Positions 30,399 to 38,721 of a stretch of 39,471 nt of DNA are shown here, in pieces. The notes under the pieces are model-generated. The model ran no database searches. It was not told where the DNA came from and saw only the letters and a list, made by a program, of their open reading frames with translations. Location of the stretch: assembly GCA_023426345.1 (NCBI GenBank), contig JAFAAX010000044.1:1-39471 (forward strand), given 5' to 3'. The translations under genes were made by a program, and so were the position numbers. Position 1 is the first letter of the stretch. Each line of letters opens with the position of its first letter. The DNA comes from Actinomycetes bacterium. GTDB taxonomy: Bacteria > Actinomycetota > Actinomycetes > Actinomycetales > Actinomycetaceae.

Positions 30399-31339
30399 CA
30401 GTCCACCTCCGGCTTGAGGACCTTGATGTACACGAAGGCGAACAGGGCGCCCAAGAGAATCGTCACCGTGGCGATGGCGGTCCCGTAGCCGACCTGGGAG
30501 TACTTGAAGGCCTGCTGGTAGGCCAGCACCGGCAGGGTCGAGGTGGCCGTGCCCGGACCGCCTCCCGTCATCACCCAGATCAACGTGAACACCGCCAGGG
30601 TCTGGAGCGTGGTGAGCATGAGGTTCGTCGAGATGGACCCCTTGATGACCGGCAGCGTGACATGGATGAGCCGCTGCCACGCGCTGGCGCCGTCGATCAT
30701 GGCGGCCTCGTTGATGTCGGGGGGCACGTTGCCCAGGGCCGCCCCGTAGATCATCATCGAGAACGCGGTGCCCCTCCACACGTTCGCCAGGATGACGGAC
30801 AGCATCGGGAAGGCGAGCAGCCACGAGGGTCCGGTCAGACCGAACCAGGCGAGCATGTGGTTGAGCGTGCCCTCCGTGGAGAAGAACGCGTAGAGCGCGA
30901 AGGCCGCCACGATCTCCGGCAGGACCCAGGCGATGACGACGATGCCGCCGACGACCGTGCCCACGCCCTTGGGCACCATCCGCATGAGCAGGGCCAACGC
31001 CATTCCCAGGATGTTCTGCCCGATGACGGCGGAGGCGACGACGAAGACGATCGTGAGGACCACGGACTTCCAGAACGCGCCGCTGCCCAGCAGCGACTGG
31101 TAGTTCTGGAGGCCCACGAACTGCGGGTTCGCCGCCTTGTACCCCGTCATCGCCCTGTTCGTCAGCGATCCGTACAGCGAGTACAGGATCGGTCCGAGCA
31201 GGAAGACGAGCATGAGCAGGACAGCGGGGATGAGGGGCCCCAGCTCCGCCGACCGGCGGGCGGCATGCTTCCGTGTGGCAGCACGCCGCCCGCCACTCGA
31301 CGACGGGGCCGCCGGGGCGGCGACCGTCGTGGTGGACAT
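30398..31339 (-). CDS. Sugar ABC transporter permease (MalF type)
   Basis: 313-residue membrane protein with a basic N-terminus (GGRRAATRKHAARRSAELG) and six helices. The EAA loop is INEAAMIDGASAWQRLIHVT followed by LPVIKGSIS; MTGGGPGTATSTLP is the usual MalF-side element. The start at 31337-31339 directly abuts the stop of the binding-protein gene (no spacer), implying coupled translation. Confidence 0.93.
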   Translation of the reverse strand: MSTTTVAAPAAPSSSGGRRAATRKHAARRSAELGPLIPAVLLMLVFLLGPILYSLYGSLTNRAMTGYKAANPQFVGLQNYQSLLGSGAFWKSVVLTIVFVVASAVIGQNILGMALALLMRMVPKGVGTVVGGIVVIAWVLPEIVAAFALYAFFSTEGTLNHMLAWFGLTGPSWLLAFPMLSVILANVWRGTAFSMMIYGAALGNVPPDINEAAMIDGASAWQRLIHVTLPVIKGSISTNLMLTTLQTLAVFTLIWVMTGGGPGTATSTLPVLAYQQAFKYSQVGYGTAIATVTILLGALFAFVYIKVLKPEVD

Positions 31340-32722
31340 CTACTTCTCCGCCTCTGTCCCGTCGGAGCCGACGATGGTCGTCAGCCCCTCGTCGTAGGTC
31401 GACGCCGCCTGCTCCGGCGTCGCGTCGCCCGTCACCACGGACTCCACCGCCGCCTGGATGTTCGACGAGATCTGCGAGTAGTCGGGAGTGGCCGGACGGA
31501 AGTGCGTGTACGGCACCAGGCTGGAGAAGAACTCGAAGGAGGCGTTGTAGCTGAGGTAGGCGTCATCCTTCGCCACGTCGTCGCGCACGGCGATCTGGGA
31601 GTTCGTCGTGTCGTAGGTCAGCGAGTTGTCCTTATTGAGGGCCAGCTCGATGAACTTCATGGCGAGCTCCGGGTCCTTCGCCTGCGCTCCGACCGACAGC
31701 AGCCATCCGCCCGACATCGACGTGTACTTGTCGCCGCCGCCGTCCTGGGTCGGCATCTTCGCGAAGCCGAGCGTCTTGTCCCAGTCCGCCCACGCGTTGT
31801 CGCCCGAGATCCACCCGCCCGGCAGCCACGATCCGTCGATCGCCATCGCGACCTTGCCGTTCGGAATCAGGTCGGTGGAGACGCGGGACTGGACGTTGGC
31901 ATCCAGAGCCACGTCGAGCGGCAGGCCCAGGCCCTCGTCGGTGACCGTCTTGTAGAAGCTCAGGGCGTCGGTGAAGCCCTTCGAGCCCGTGATCCACTTC
32001 TGGGTGTCGCCGTCGTAGAGGGTCGAGTCCGTGCCGTACAGGAGCATCTCGAAGCCCTGCATCGTCGTGGCCTCGCCCGCGGCCTTCCCCGACATGATGC
32101 TCAGCGGGGAGACGTCCGGGACCTTCTCCTTGATGGTGCGCGCCGCGGAGAGGATGTCGTCCCACGACGACGGCTGCCAGTCGTCGGGCAGGCCCGCCTG
32201 CTCGAAGATCGACTTGTTGTAGTAGATGCCGCGGGTGTCGGTGCCCATGGAGACGCCGTAGGTCTTCCCGTCGACGCCCAGGCCCGCCTTCTTCGCGGCG
32301 TCCGAGAACTGCGACCAGTCGGACCAGCTGGACAGCTCGTCGTCGATCGGGAGGAGGTATCCCGCGGCGGCGTCCGACATCACCTGGAAGGTGTCCTCGT
32401 AGATGACGTCGGGCGCGGTGTCCTTCGACCCGTTCATCAGGGCGAGCTTGGTGAAGTACTGGTCCTGCTCGGCCTCGATGGGCTGCAGGTTGACGGTGAC
32501 CCCCGGGTTGGCGGACTCGAAGTCCGTCTTCACGGTCTGGAGGACGTCGTCGAGCTGATGGAACGACGAGGTCTTCTGGTAGGCGATCGTCAACGTCTTC
32601 GCGTCGCCGGATCCGCCGCCCGACGCCCCGCTCGCGGAGCCGCCTCCCGATCCCGAGCACCCCGCCAGGGCCAGTGAGGCCCCCGTCAGGGCGACAAGTG
32701 CCGCGATGCCGCTTCTCCTCAT
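31340..32722 (-). CDS. Sugar ABC transporter substrate-binding lipoprotein (alpha-mannoside candidate)
   Basis: 460-residue family 1 binding protein. Signal MRRSGIAALVALTGASLALA ends in lipobox LAGC with Cys22, then a Gly/Ser linker. YNKSIFEQAGLPDDWQPSSW, GEATTMQG and MAIDGSWLPGGW are sugar-binder motifs. ATG 32720-32722 has AAAGGAG upstream. The first two motifs mirror the binding protein at 52-1485, showing close paralogy. It follows the GH38 gene on the same strand and precedes two permeases, so it probably binds the mannose-containing oligosaccharide hydrolysed by GH38. Confidence 0.93.
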   Translation of the reverse strand: MRRSGIAALVALTGASLALAGCSGSGGGSASGASGGGSGDAKTLTIAYQKTSSFHQLDDVLQTVKTDFESANPGVTVNLQPIEAEQDQYFTKLALMNGSKDTAPDVIYEDTFQVMSDAAAGYLLPIDDELSSWSDWSQFSDAAKKAGLGVDGKTYGVSMGTDTRGIYYNKSIFEQAGLPDDWQPSSWDDILSAARTIKEKVPDVSPLSIMSGKAAGEATTMQGFEMLLYGTDSTLYDGDTQKWITGSKGFTDALSFYKTVTDEGLGLPLDVALDANVQSRVSTDLIPNGKVAMAIDGSWLPGGWISGDNAWADWDKTLGFAKMPTQDGGGDKYTSMSGGWLLSVGAQAKDPELAMKFIELALNKDNSLTYDTTNSQIAVRDDVAKDDAYLSYNASFEFFSSLVPYTHFRPATPDYSQISSNIQAAVESVVTGDATPEQAASTYDEGLTTIVGSDGTEAEK

Positions 32723-32854
32723 GTCAGTTCTCCTTTGAATTGCTGGTGATGTCCACCATTGCCAGGACCGGAGGTCCATTCCTCGCGGCCGGGCTCGATC
32801 CGCCGGGCCGGGCCGACCGCTGAGGCCGGGAACCGGCGCGGTCGCCCGTGCCAG
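32723..32854. other. Gap between GH38 and binding-protein genes
   Basis: 132 GC-rich bases with a small dyad GGAC-CGGAG-GTCC (32765-32777). I see no convincing promoter, so read-through from the GH38 gene is plausible. Confidence 0.4.
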
Positions 32855-35800
32855 TCAGCCAGCCTCCCCTCTCACGCGCACCGTGCAGATCTGGAAGGGC
32901 GTGAGCGCCACGTCGATCCGTCCGTTCGGTCCGGTGGTCAGCGAGGGCATCGACGAGGGCGCCCCCGCCTTCCGGGTCCCGTCCTCCCGGGCCGGGGCGT
33001 CCTGGGGCGCGGGGCCGCTCGGCAGCGGCTCCTCCAGGGCGTCCGTCAGCACGGCGGACGCCGCATCCAGCCCGGCGCCGCCCGCCACCAGGGCGGGATC
33101 GACCTGGAGGACTGCCCGAGTCCGCTCGCCCAGGGCCTCGTAGAGCCGCACGACGAGGTCGCCGGAGCGGTCGTCGGCCAGCTTGACCGCCTCGATGACG
33201 GCCGAGCCGCCGACCACCTCGACCAGCGGCGCGATCCCGCGGCCCGCCGCGCCGACGTCCGCGGCCCCGGGACCGCCCGCGCCCCGGCCTGCGGTCGCCC
33301 GATCCGCGTCCACATCCGCCACGGCGCCCTCGATCTCCCGCGCCGGCGCGTTGATCCGGTAGCCTTCGCGGATCGCGTCCTCCACTGAGGCGCCGATGAC
33401 CAGGGTGGTGCGCATCCCCTCGTGCAGCCCCTGGTCGGCGTCGGGATCGGGCGCCATCGGCGAGCGCAGCAGCGCCTCGCTGATCAGCGTGTACGGTGCC
33501 CCTCCGCCGTCCGGGCCGGCCGCCGTGCGCTCCCGTGAGATCCCATGCCCGTAGGTCTGGTCGTTCGCCACGGCCACGCCGAACGATCCCTCCTCGACGC
33601 GCACCCACCGCTGCGCCGCCGTCTCGAAGCGGGCCGCGTCCCACGACGTGTTCGCGTGGATCGGGCGCGTGACGTGCCCGAACTGGATCTCCGACTCCGC
33701 GTGGTCCGTGCGCAGGTCCAGCGGGAACGCGAGCCGCAGGGCGCGCCGGCGCTCGCGCCAGTCGGCATCCGTGCGGAACTCGAGCCGCGCGGCATCCGCC
33801 GGCAGCGTGATCTCCTGCGTGAACGTCGAATGCCCGTCCGCCCGCTCCACATGGACCAGCGCGCTCCCGTCCGCGGCGGGGGACACCGTCACCCGCTGGA
33901 CCTGGGTGAGCAGGTGGTCGTGCAGCTTGTGGTCGGCGTCGATGTTCCAGGCGTCCCAGTTGTTGGGGATGTCGCGATGGACGTGCAGCGCGCCCAGCAC
34001 CTGGCCGGCGGGAACGACCTCGCGGTCGCGCCCGAGGTCCACGGCTGAGTCGATGAGGCCGTCGCCGCGAACGTGGACGCGCAGCAGGCCGTTGTCCAGG
34101 GTCCAGCCGGCCGCCTCCGCGCCACGCGCCCGACCCGCGCCGCGGGCATCCCGGAGCACTCCGCCGTCGGGCGCACTCACCGGGTCAGGCCCGTCGTCCC
34201 CGGCCGTCTCATCCGACACGATCGTGACCGCACCGGACGGCGGGACCTGCCCCGCGGGTCCGCCCTCGTCCAGGATCCCGATGCCGCCGCCCGGCACACC
34301 GCGGACGGGGAAGGGACCCGGGTTGGCGATCAGCGTCCGCGAGCCCTCCCCCGCGAGGGCGCGCAACGACGCCGCGACGAGCGCCTCCAGGCGGGCGGTG
34401 ACATCGGCGTGCATGGCCTCGGCCTCGCGGTGGACCCACGCGATGGACGATCCCGGGAGGATGTCGTGGAACTGGAGGAGCAGGACGGTGCGCCAGCAGT
34501 CCTGGAGCTCCTCGTAGGGGTAGGGGGCGCCGGTGCGCAGGAACGCGGCGGCGGCCCACTGCTCGGCCTCCAGGAGCAGGTGCTCGTTGCGGCGGTTGCC
34601 GTGCTTCGTGCGGTGCTGGCTGGTCAGGGTGCCGCGGTGGTTCTCCAGGTAGAGCTCGCCCAGCCACACGGGGACGCCCGCGGCGGCGACGGGCGCCTGG
34701 CCCTCCGCTCCGGACCCGGCGTCCGGGACGCCTCGGCGGGCCAGCGTCTCGGCGCTACGGAAGAAGGCGTCGGGGCTGGACAACCGCACGCGCGGCGAGC
34801 CCTCCAGATCCGCCTGCCGGTGGGCGCGTCCGAGCATCTCGCGCGTCGGGCCGCCGCCGCCGTCGCCGTAGCCGAAGGGGACCAGGGTGACGCCGGCGCC
34901 GTCCCGGCCGTCGCGCGACGGGCGGGAGACCCCCGCCGCCCGGTCCTTGAAGTTCGTCTCCGAGCGGTGGAGCTCCACCGCCGTGAGCTCGGCGTTGTAG
35001 GAGTCCACGGGCGGGAAGTGCGTGAACAGCGTGGACCCGTCGATCCCCTCCCAGTCGAAGGTCGAGTGCGGGAAGACGTTCGTCTCGTTCCACGAGAGCT
35101 TCTGCGTGAGCATCCACGGCATCCCCGCATGGCGCGCGATCCCGGGCAGCGCCGCGGAGTACCCGAAGCTGTCGGGCAGCCACACGGCGCGCGGCCGCAC
35201 GGCGAAGTGCTCCTCGAAGTAGCGCAGCCCCTCCGTGAACTGGCGGATGAAGGCCTCCCCGCCGGTGATGTAGGCGTCGGACTCGACCCACTCGCCGCCG
35301 ACGATGACCCACCGGCCCTCGGCGACGCGGCGCTGGATCTCCGCGAAGACGTCCGGATGGTCCTGGCGGAGCCACTCGTACTGCTGGGCCGAGGAGGCGG
35401 CGAACACGAAGTCCGGGTCCTCCTCCATCAACCGGAGGGCATTGCTGAAGGTCCGGGCGACCTTCCGCCGGGTCTCGCGCAACGGCCACAGCCACGCGGA
35501 GTCGATGTGGGCGTGGCCCACCGCGTAGGCCACCGTCGACGAGGGCGACGCCGGGGCCGCCAGCACCGGCGCCAGCGCGTCGCGGGTCGCCCGGGCGGAT
35601 CCCGCGATGTCCTCGGGGTCCAGGGCGTCCAGTGCGGCGCGGAACGCCTGGATGATCGACGCCCGCCGGGTGGAGTCCTCGGGCAGGACGTCCACCCATC
35701 CGCGCAGGACCTCCAGATCGGCCAGGAGGGCCTCGACCTCGGTGTCGATCCGGCGCAGTTCCGCGGTGCGCAGCGTGTAGATCGGGGCTGTGCCGGCCGT

Positions 35801-36370
35801 CGCCTTGTCCCCCATCCTCGAGGGCGTCACCCAGTCGACGGCCAGGACCTCGGGGTTCGCGGCGGCCTCGACGTAGAACTCGAAGGCGTCTCCGGGCTCG
35901 AGGTCCGCGGGCAGCGGGATGTAGTGGGACATCGGCTCCAGGCCCGTCACGACCGTCCCGTCGGGGCGGTAGACCGTGCCTTCGGCCTGGAAGCCCACCT
36001 GGGCGGGGCTGAAGCCGAGGTCCAGGACGACCTCGGCGCGCAGGGGGTTCGGCGCCGGGGAGGGATGGGAGAGGGCCGGGGCGTCGCCCTCGTCGATGGG
36101 GGCCTCGACAGCGCGGGACGAGGGCGCCCACGTGGCTGGGACGGTCCCCGTGAGGTGGAACCAGGTGGTCCCCCACGGGTGGGACCAGGGGTCGCCGGGG
36201 GCGGTGGGGACGAAGTCCTGCGCGACGGCGTCGGTGAAGGGCACCGGCTCGTCGGGGACCTCCCACTTCGTCAGCGTGACCGGGGAGGCGGCGGCGACCA
36301 GGGCCGGGCGGATCCAGTCGCGGGTGAGGTGGTCGACGCGCCCGCACACATCGCTGTCATCGGTGAACAC
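32855..36370 (-). CDS. GH38 alpha-mannosidase
   Basis: 1171-residue Zn-dependent family 38 alpha-mannosidase releasing mannose from alpha-mannosides such as N-glycan fragments. An N-terminal domain precedes the catalytic barrel: GHAHIDSAWLWPLRET (285-300; His286 with Asp288-Asp290 region as zinc ligands), nucleophile Asp400 in WLPDSFGY and zinc His635 in QFHDILPGSS. A long C-terminal beta region follows. GTG 36368-36370 has AAGGGAG upstream. No signal peptide, so cytosolic. Several insertions unlike ordinary family members are encoded by palindromic-repeat DNA (residues about 84-112, 700-713 and 1130-1145), making the protein longer than the usual ~1000 residues. It is regulated by the ROK gene upstream and co-located with its importer. 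Confidence 0.95.
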   Translation of the reverse strand: MFTDDSDVCGRVDHLTRDWIRPALVAAASPVTLTKWEVPDEPVPFTDAVAQDFVPTAPGDPWSHPWGTTWFHLTGTVPATWAPSSRAVEAPIDEGDAPALSHPSPAPNPLRAEVVLDLGFSPAQVGFQAEGTVYRPDGTVVTGLEPMSHYIPLPADLEPGDAFEFYVEAAANPEVLAVDWVTPSRMGDKATAGTAPIYTLRTAELRRIDTEVEALLADLEVLRGWVDVLPEDSTRRASIIQAFRAALDALDPEDIAGSARATRDALAPVLAAPASPSSTVAYAVGHAHIDSAWLWPLRETRRKVARTFSNALRLMEEDPDFVFAASSAQQYEWLRQDHPDVFAEIQRRVAEGRWVIVGGEWVESDAYITGGEAFIRQFTEGLRYFEEHFAVRPRAVWLPDSFGYSAALPGIARHAGMPWMLTQKLSWNETNVFPHSTFDWEGIDGSTLFTHFPPVDSYNAELTAVELHRSETNFKDRAAGVSRPSRDGRDGAGVTLVPFGYGDGGGGPTREMLGRAHRQADLEGSPRVRLSSPDAFFRSAETLARRGVPDAGSGAEGQAPVAAAGVPVWLGELYLENHRGTLTSQHRTKHGNRRNEHLLLEAEQWAAAAFLRTGAPYPYEELQDCWRTVLLLQFHDILPGSSIAWVHREAEAMHADVTARLEALVAASLRALAGEGSRTLIANPGPFPVRGVPGGGIGILDEGGPAGQVPPSGAVTIVSDETAGDDGPDPVSAPDGGVLRDARGAGRARGAEAAGWTLDNGLLRVHVRGDGLIDSAVDLGRDREVVPAGQVLGALHVHRDIPNNWDAWNIDADHKLHDHLLTQVQRVTVSPAADGSALVHVERADGHSTFTQEITLPADAARLEFRTDADWRERRRALRLAFPLDLRTDHAESEIQFGHVTRPIHANTSWDAARFETAAQRWVRVEEGSFGVAVANDQTYGHGISRERTAAGPDGGGAPYTLISEALLRSPMAPDPDADQGLHEGMRTTLVIGASVEDAIREGYRINAPAREIEGAVADVDADRATAGRGAGGPGAADVGAAGRGIAPLVEVVGGSAVIEAVKLADDRSGDLVVRLYEALGERTRAVLQVDPALVAGGAGLDAASAVLTDALEEPLPSGPAPQDAPAREDGTRKAGAPSSMPSLTTGPNGRIDVALTPFQICTVRVRGEAG
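32949..33003 (+). repeat. Degraded palindromic repeat inside the GH38 gene (C-terminal)
   Basis: ATCGACGAGGGCGCCCCCGC, then a diverged middle with GGGTCCCG and an end GGCCGGGGCGTC, follow the element order of the intergenic repeat over about 55 bases. In the GH38 frame it reads KAGAPSSMPSL, a low-complexity linker near the C-terminus. It appears to be a decayed in-frame insertion. Confidence 0.5.
34241..34271 (-). repeat. Palindromic-repeat fragment inside the GH38 gene (middle)
   Basis: On the minus strand GACGAGGGCGGACCCGC is followed by GGGGCAGGTCCCGC. Compared with copy 4 it lacks only a few bases of the middle. It encodes LDEGGPAGQVPPSG (700-713), a linker between the catalytic part and the C-terminal domain. 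Confidence 0.55.
35535..35552 (+). repeat. Palindromic-repeat end inside the GH38 gene (before the catalytic motif)
   Basis: GTCGACGAGGGCGACGCC is the complement of the conserved right end of the repeat. It encodes the ASPSST linker (274-279) just before VAYAVGHAHID. Only one end is recognisable, so this could be chance. Confidence 0.35.
36078..36132 (+). repeat. Palindromic-repeat ends inside the GH38 gene (N-terminal)
   Basis: GGGGCGTCGCCCTCGTCGAT (36078-36097) is identical over 20 bases to the right end of the intergenic copies, followed 18 bases later by GGACGAGGGCGCCC, a left end. In the GH38 frame they give APSSRAVEAPIDEGDAPAL, a stretch that interrupts the ordinary transition from GTVPATW to VVLDLGFSPAQVGFQ. 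This is the clearest in-frame insertion of the repeat. Confidence 0.65.
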
Positions 36371-36461
36371 CGGTCTGGCTCCCTTGTCCGTCGCCTGCTC
36401 GTCAGGTGCGTCGTGGCCGTCGGAGTCGCGTGCTCATCCGGGTGCTCATGACGCGCGACTT

Positions 36462-36490
36462 ATTATGTTCGCCGAAGAAACGACGCGCAA
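36462..36490 (-). promoter_or_regulatory. Promoter of the alpha-mannosidase operon with overlapping ROK operator
   Basis: On the minus strand -35 TTGCGC (36485-36490) and -10 CATAAT (36462-36467) are 17 bases apart. The spacer contains the palindrome TTCGGCGAA (36468-36476), resembling the TTCG..CGAA core known for NagC/Mlc-type ROK regulators. A repressor there would occlude RNA polymerase. The ROK gene is immediately upstream. Confidence 0.65.
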
Positions 36491-36582
36491 GTGGAGCGGG
36501 TCACAATCCGATCTCAAGACCGCGAGGCTCGCCCAACGGAGGGCCCGAGGCTCGCCCATCCGGGCCGTGGCGGACCGCGCCC

Positions 36583-37890
36583 CTATGCGCGGGCGGCGAG
36601 CATGGCAGCCCGCGGCACGTAGCGCTCGTCGAGGACCATCGCCGCGGCGCCGATCGCCCCGGCACTGGTCCCCATGATGCTGCTCGACACCGAGGCGCCG
36701 TGCGGGACGCCACCGACGCGCGGCGCCCCGACCGTCTGCGCGATCGGGTCGAGGTACCACGGGCGCACGCGCTCCCAGTAGGGCCCGCCGCAGACGACCT
36801 CATCGACGTCCAGGATGTCGCTGAGCAGGGCGAGGGCGACGCCGACCCGCTCGCCGGCGCCACGGAGGATCTCCTGGGCCGCCTGATCCCCCTCCTCCGC
36901 GCGGGCGCACAGGGCGCCGAACGCCGCGTCCAACGCGGCCAAGTTCGTCAGCGGCCCACCCGAGGTGTCCACCGGCCCGAACTCGGGACCCAGCACGCCA
37001 CTGTCCAGAGCCAGCCGAACCATGTAGGCCGGATCGACCCGCGACACGTCCGCTCCGGCGACGACGGGAGAGCCGAACTTCACGGTGCCGACCTCGGCGG
37101 CGCCTCGTGCGCCGTCCGCCCAGGAGGCGCCATCCGCCCACGGAGCCCGGAACAGGTTGCCGATCTCACCGGCGTTCCCCGACGACCCTCGGAACACCTC
37201 CCCACCTGCGGAGAACCCGAGACCGATCCCCATTCCCAGGTAGACGAACATCACCGTCCGATCCGTGTCGTCGTCGATGCGCAGCCAGGTCTCCCCCGTG
37301 ATCGCGGCGATCGTGTCCTTCTCGAAGAGGACGCCCATCCCCAACGCGTCCGACAACGCCTCCCGCACGGGGAAACCCGCCCACCCCGGCAGCCAGGGCG
37401 GGTCCACCAGGCGGCCACCCACCAGGTCGATCGGGCCGGGACTGGCCAGACCCGCGCCGACGACACGGGTCCGATCCGCACCGGCGTCCGCGATGACCTG
37501 GATGCACATCCCGGCGATGCGGTCGACGACATCCTCCGGTCGACCCGCGAGCGCGCCGACCTCCATCCGTGCGGAGCGCGCCCGTCCGGCGAGGTCCAGC
37601 AGCGTGATCGACACCTGGGTGGGGTCGAGGTGGACGCCGAGGGCGAATCGCGCCTCCGACTCCAGGGCGAGGAGCGTCCGCGGCCGGCCCTGCCTGACCG
37701 GCCGGGTCCCCGCCACGCGGATCAGGCCCCGGGCCGCGAGCTGTTTGACGATACCGGCGACCGTCGGCAGCGCCAGGCCCGTCACCTCCGCCAGCTCGGT
37801 CTGGCTGAGCGCGCTGCCGCGGCGCAGGGCGTTGATGACGACGCGCTCGTTGAACGTCCCGATCCTCGGTTGGTTCGCCCCCAGTCGCAC
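36583..37890 (-). CDS. ROK-family transcriptional regulator of the alpha-mannosidase operon
   Basis: 435 residues from GTG 37888-37890, which follows GAAGGCGGAG. Winged helix SQTELAEVTGLALPTVAGIV, then the ROK domain with KDTIAAITGE, GMGIGLGFSAGG and SGNAGEIG; the ROK zinc motif is not seen. It parallels the regulator at 1762-3003 almost motif by motif (PPWLPGWAG versus SPVWLPGWSG). A small internal duplication WADGAS-WADGAR interrupts the region after GEIG. It lies 212 bases upstream of the GH38 gene, whose promoter holds a ROK-like palindrome. Direct repeats CGAGGCTCGCCCA (36526-36559) lie in the same gap. Confidence 0.9.
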   Translation of the reverse strand: MRLGANQPRIGTFNERVVINALRRGSALSQTELAEVTGLALPTVAGIVKQLAARGLIRVAGTRPVRQGRPRTLLALESEARFALGVHLDPTQVSITLLDLAGRARSARMEVGALAGRPEDVVDRIAGMCIQVIADAGADRTRVVGAGLASPGPIDLVGGRLVDPPWLPGWAGFPVREALSDALGMGVLFEKDTIAAITGETWLRIDDDTDRTVMFVYLGMGIGLGFSAGGEVFRGSSGNAGEIGNLFRAPWADGASWADGARGAAEVGTVKFGSPVVAGADVSRVDPAYMVRLALDSGVLGPEFGPVDTSGGPLTNLAALDAAFGALCARAEEGDQAAQEILRGAGERVGVALALLSDILDVDEVVCGGPYWERVRPWYLDPIAQTVGAPRVGGVPHGASVSSSIMGTSAGAIGAAAMVLDERYVPRAAMLAARA

Positions 37891-38097
37891 GGTGCTCCGC
37901 CTTCTCGCGTGGTCACGACGGCCGTGTCGGGCCGCGTGGGCCGCGCCGGTCCCACATCGGGCGTCCACGGCTGTCGGGACAACACTACGCGGCGACGCCT
38001 CAGTGTTGGTGACAGCCCCTTCGCGGCATGCCGCGCCCCCGACATAGCGCTGAACGGACCCTCACACTCGCACTCTGTCGCCATGCGATCGCGAGGA

Positions 38098-38718
38098 TCA
38101 TTTCGGCCGGCTGTCAGTCATCGAGTGGTCGACATCCTGAAAACGCCGACGAGCTTCTGCGACAAATGCGGAGAGATGCTCGTGCTCGAGTCGATCCAGC
38201 AAGTCGCTGATGGACCACCGAGGTCCGTGGACGCCGGTGCGCTCGGAGACTCGCGAGAGTGCGTGCTCCATCGCCGTGGGGGACAGATCCAGAAGATCGA
38301 GGAGGAACTCGTCGGGATGCTGCCCGAAGAGGTTTCCGGGCAGTGCCGAGTCGGGAAAGTCCTTGAGGTTGGCTGTGACGATGACCGATGCCTGCCCCTG
38401 GAGTGCCGCCGCGACGACATGGCGATCGTCTGGATCCGGAAGCCGCTGGATCGACTCTTCGAGCCATTCCCAGCCCACCACTCGCGCGTCGGGCAGCGCG
38501 CGGTTCATATTGCGGAGCAATCGCGTGATGTAGGCCTGCGACTCCTCAGGGTCCCACTTGCGGACTTCGTGGCGAGTCTTGAGTGTGCGTCTGAGCTCCT
38601 CCTCGACTCGACTGCTCCACAAGGGTCGGAACGCGCCTGCTGAGGCAGTCTCCAGGAGGAGGTCACGTTGGACACTGGGGACGAGCACGCAGGTGTCCAA
38701 GAAGGCGGAGAAGGCCAT
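38098..38718 (-). CDS. PIN-domain protein, toxin of an HTH/PIN pair
   Basis: 206-residue PIN_3/COG1569-like protein, larger than classical VapC. Acidic positions: Asp8 (FLDTCVLVPS), Glu39/Glu40 (RVEEELRRTL), Asp97/Asp98 (LPDPDDRHVVAAAL) and Asp120 (NLKDFPDSAL). The C-terminal extension (MEHALSRVSERTG, DLLDRLEHEHLSAFV) is helical. ATG 38716-38718 is 3 bases after the stop of the HTH gene, so they form an operon. Probably an RNase toxin. Confidence 0.85.
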   Translation of the reverse strand: MAFSAFLDTCVLVPSVQRDLLLETASAGAFRPLWSSRVEEELRRTLKTRHEVRKWDPEESQAYITRLLRNMNRALPDARVVGWEWLEESIQRLPDPDDRHVVAAALQGQASVIVTANLKDFPDSALPGNLFGQHPDEFLLDLLDLSPTAMEHALSRVSERTGVHGPRWSISDLLDRLEHEHLSAFVAEARRRFQDVDHSMTDSRPK

Positions 38719-38721
38719 CGG

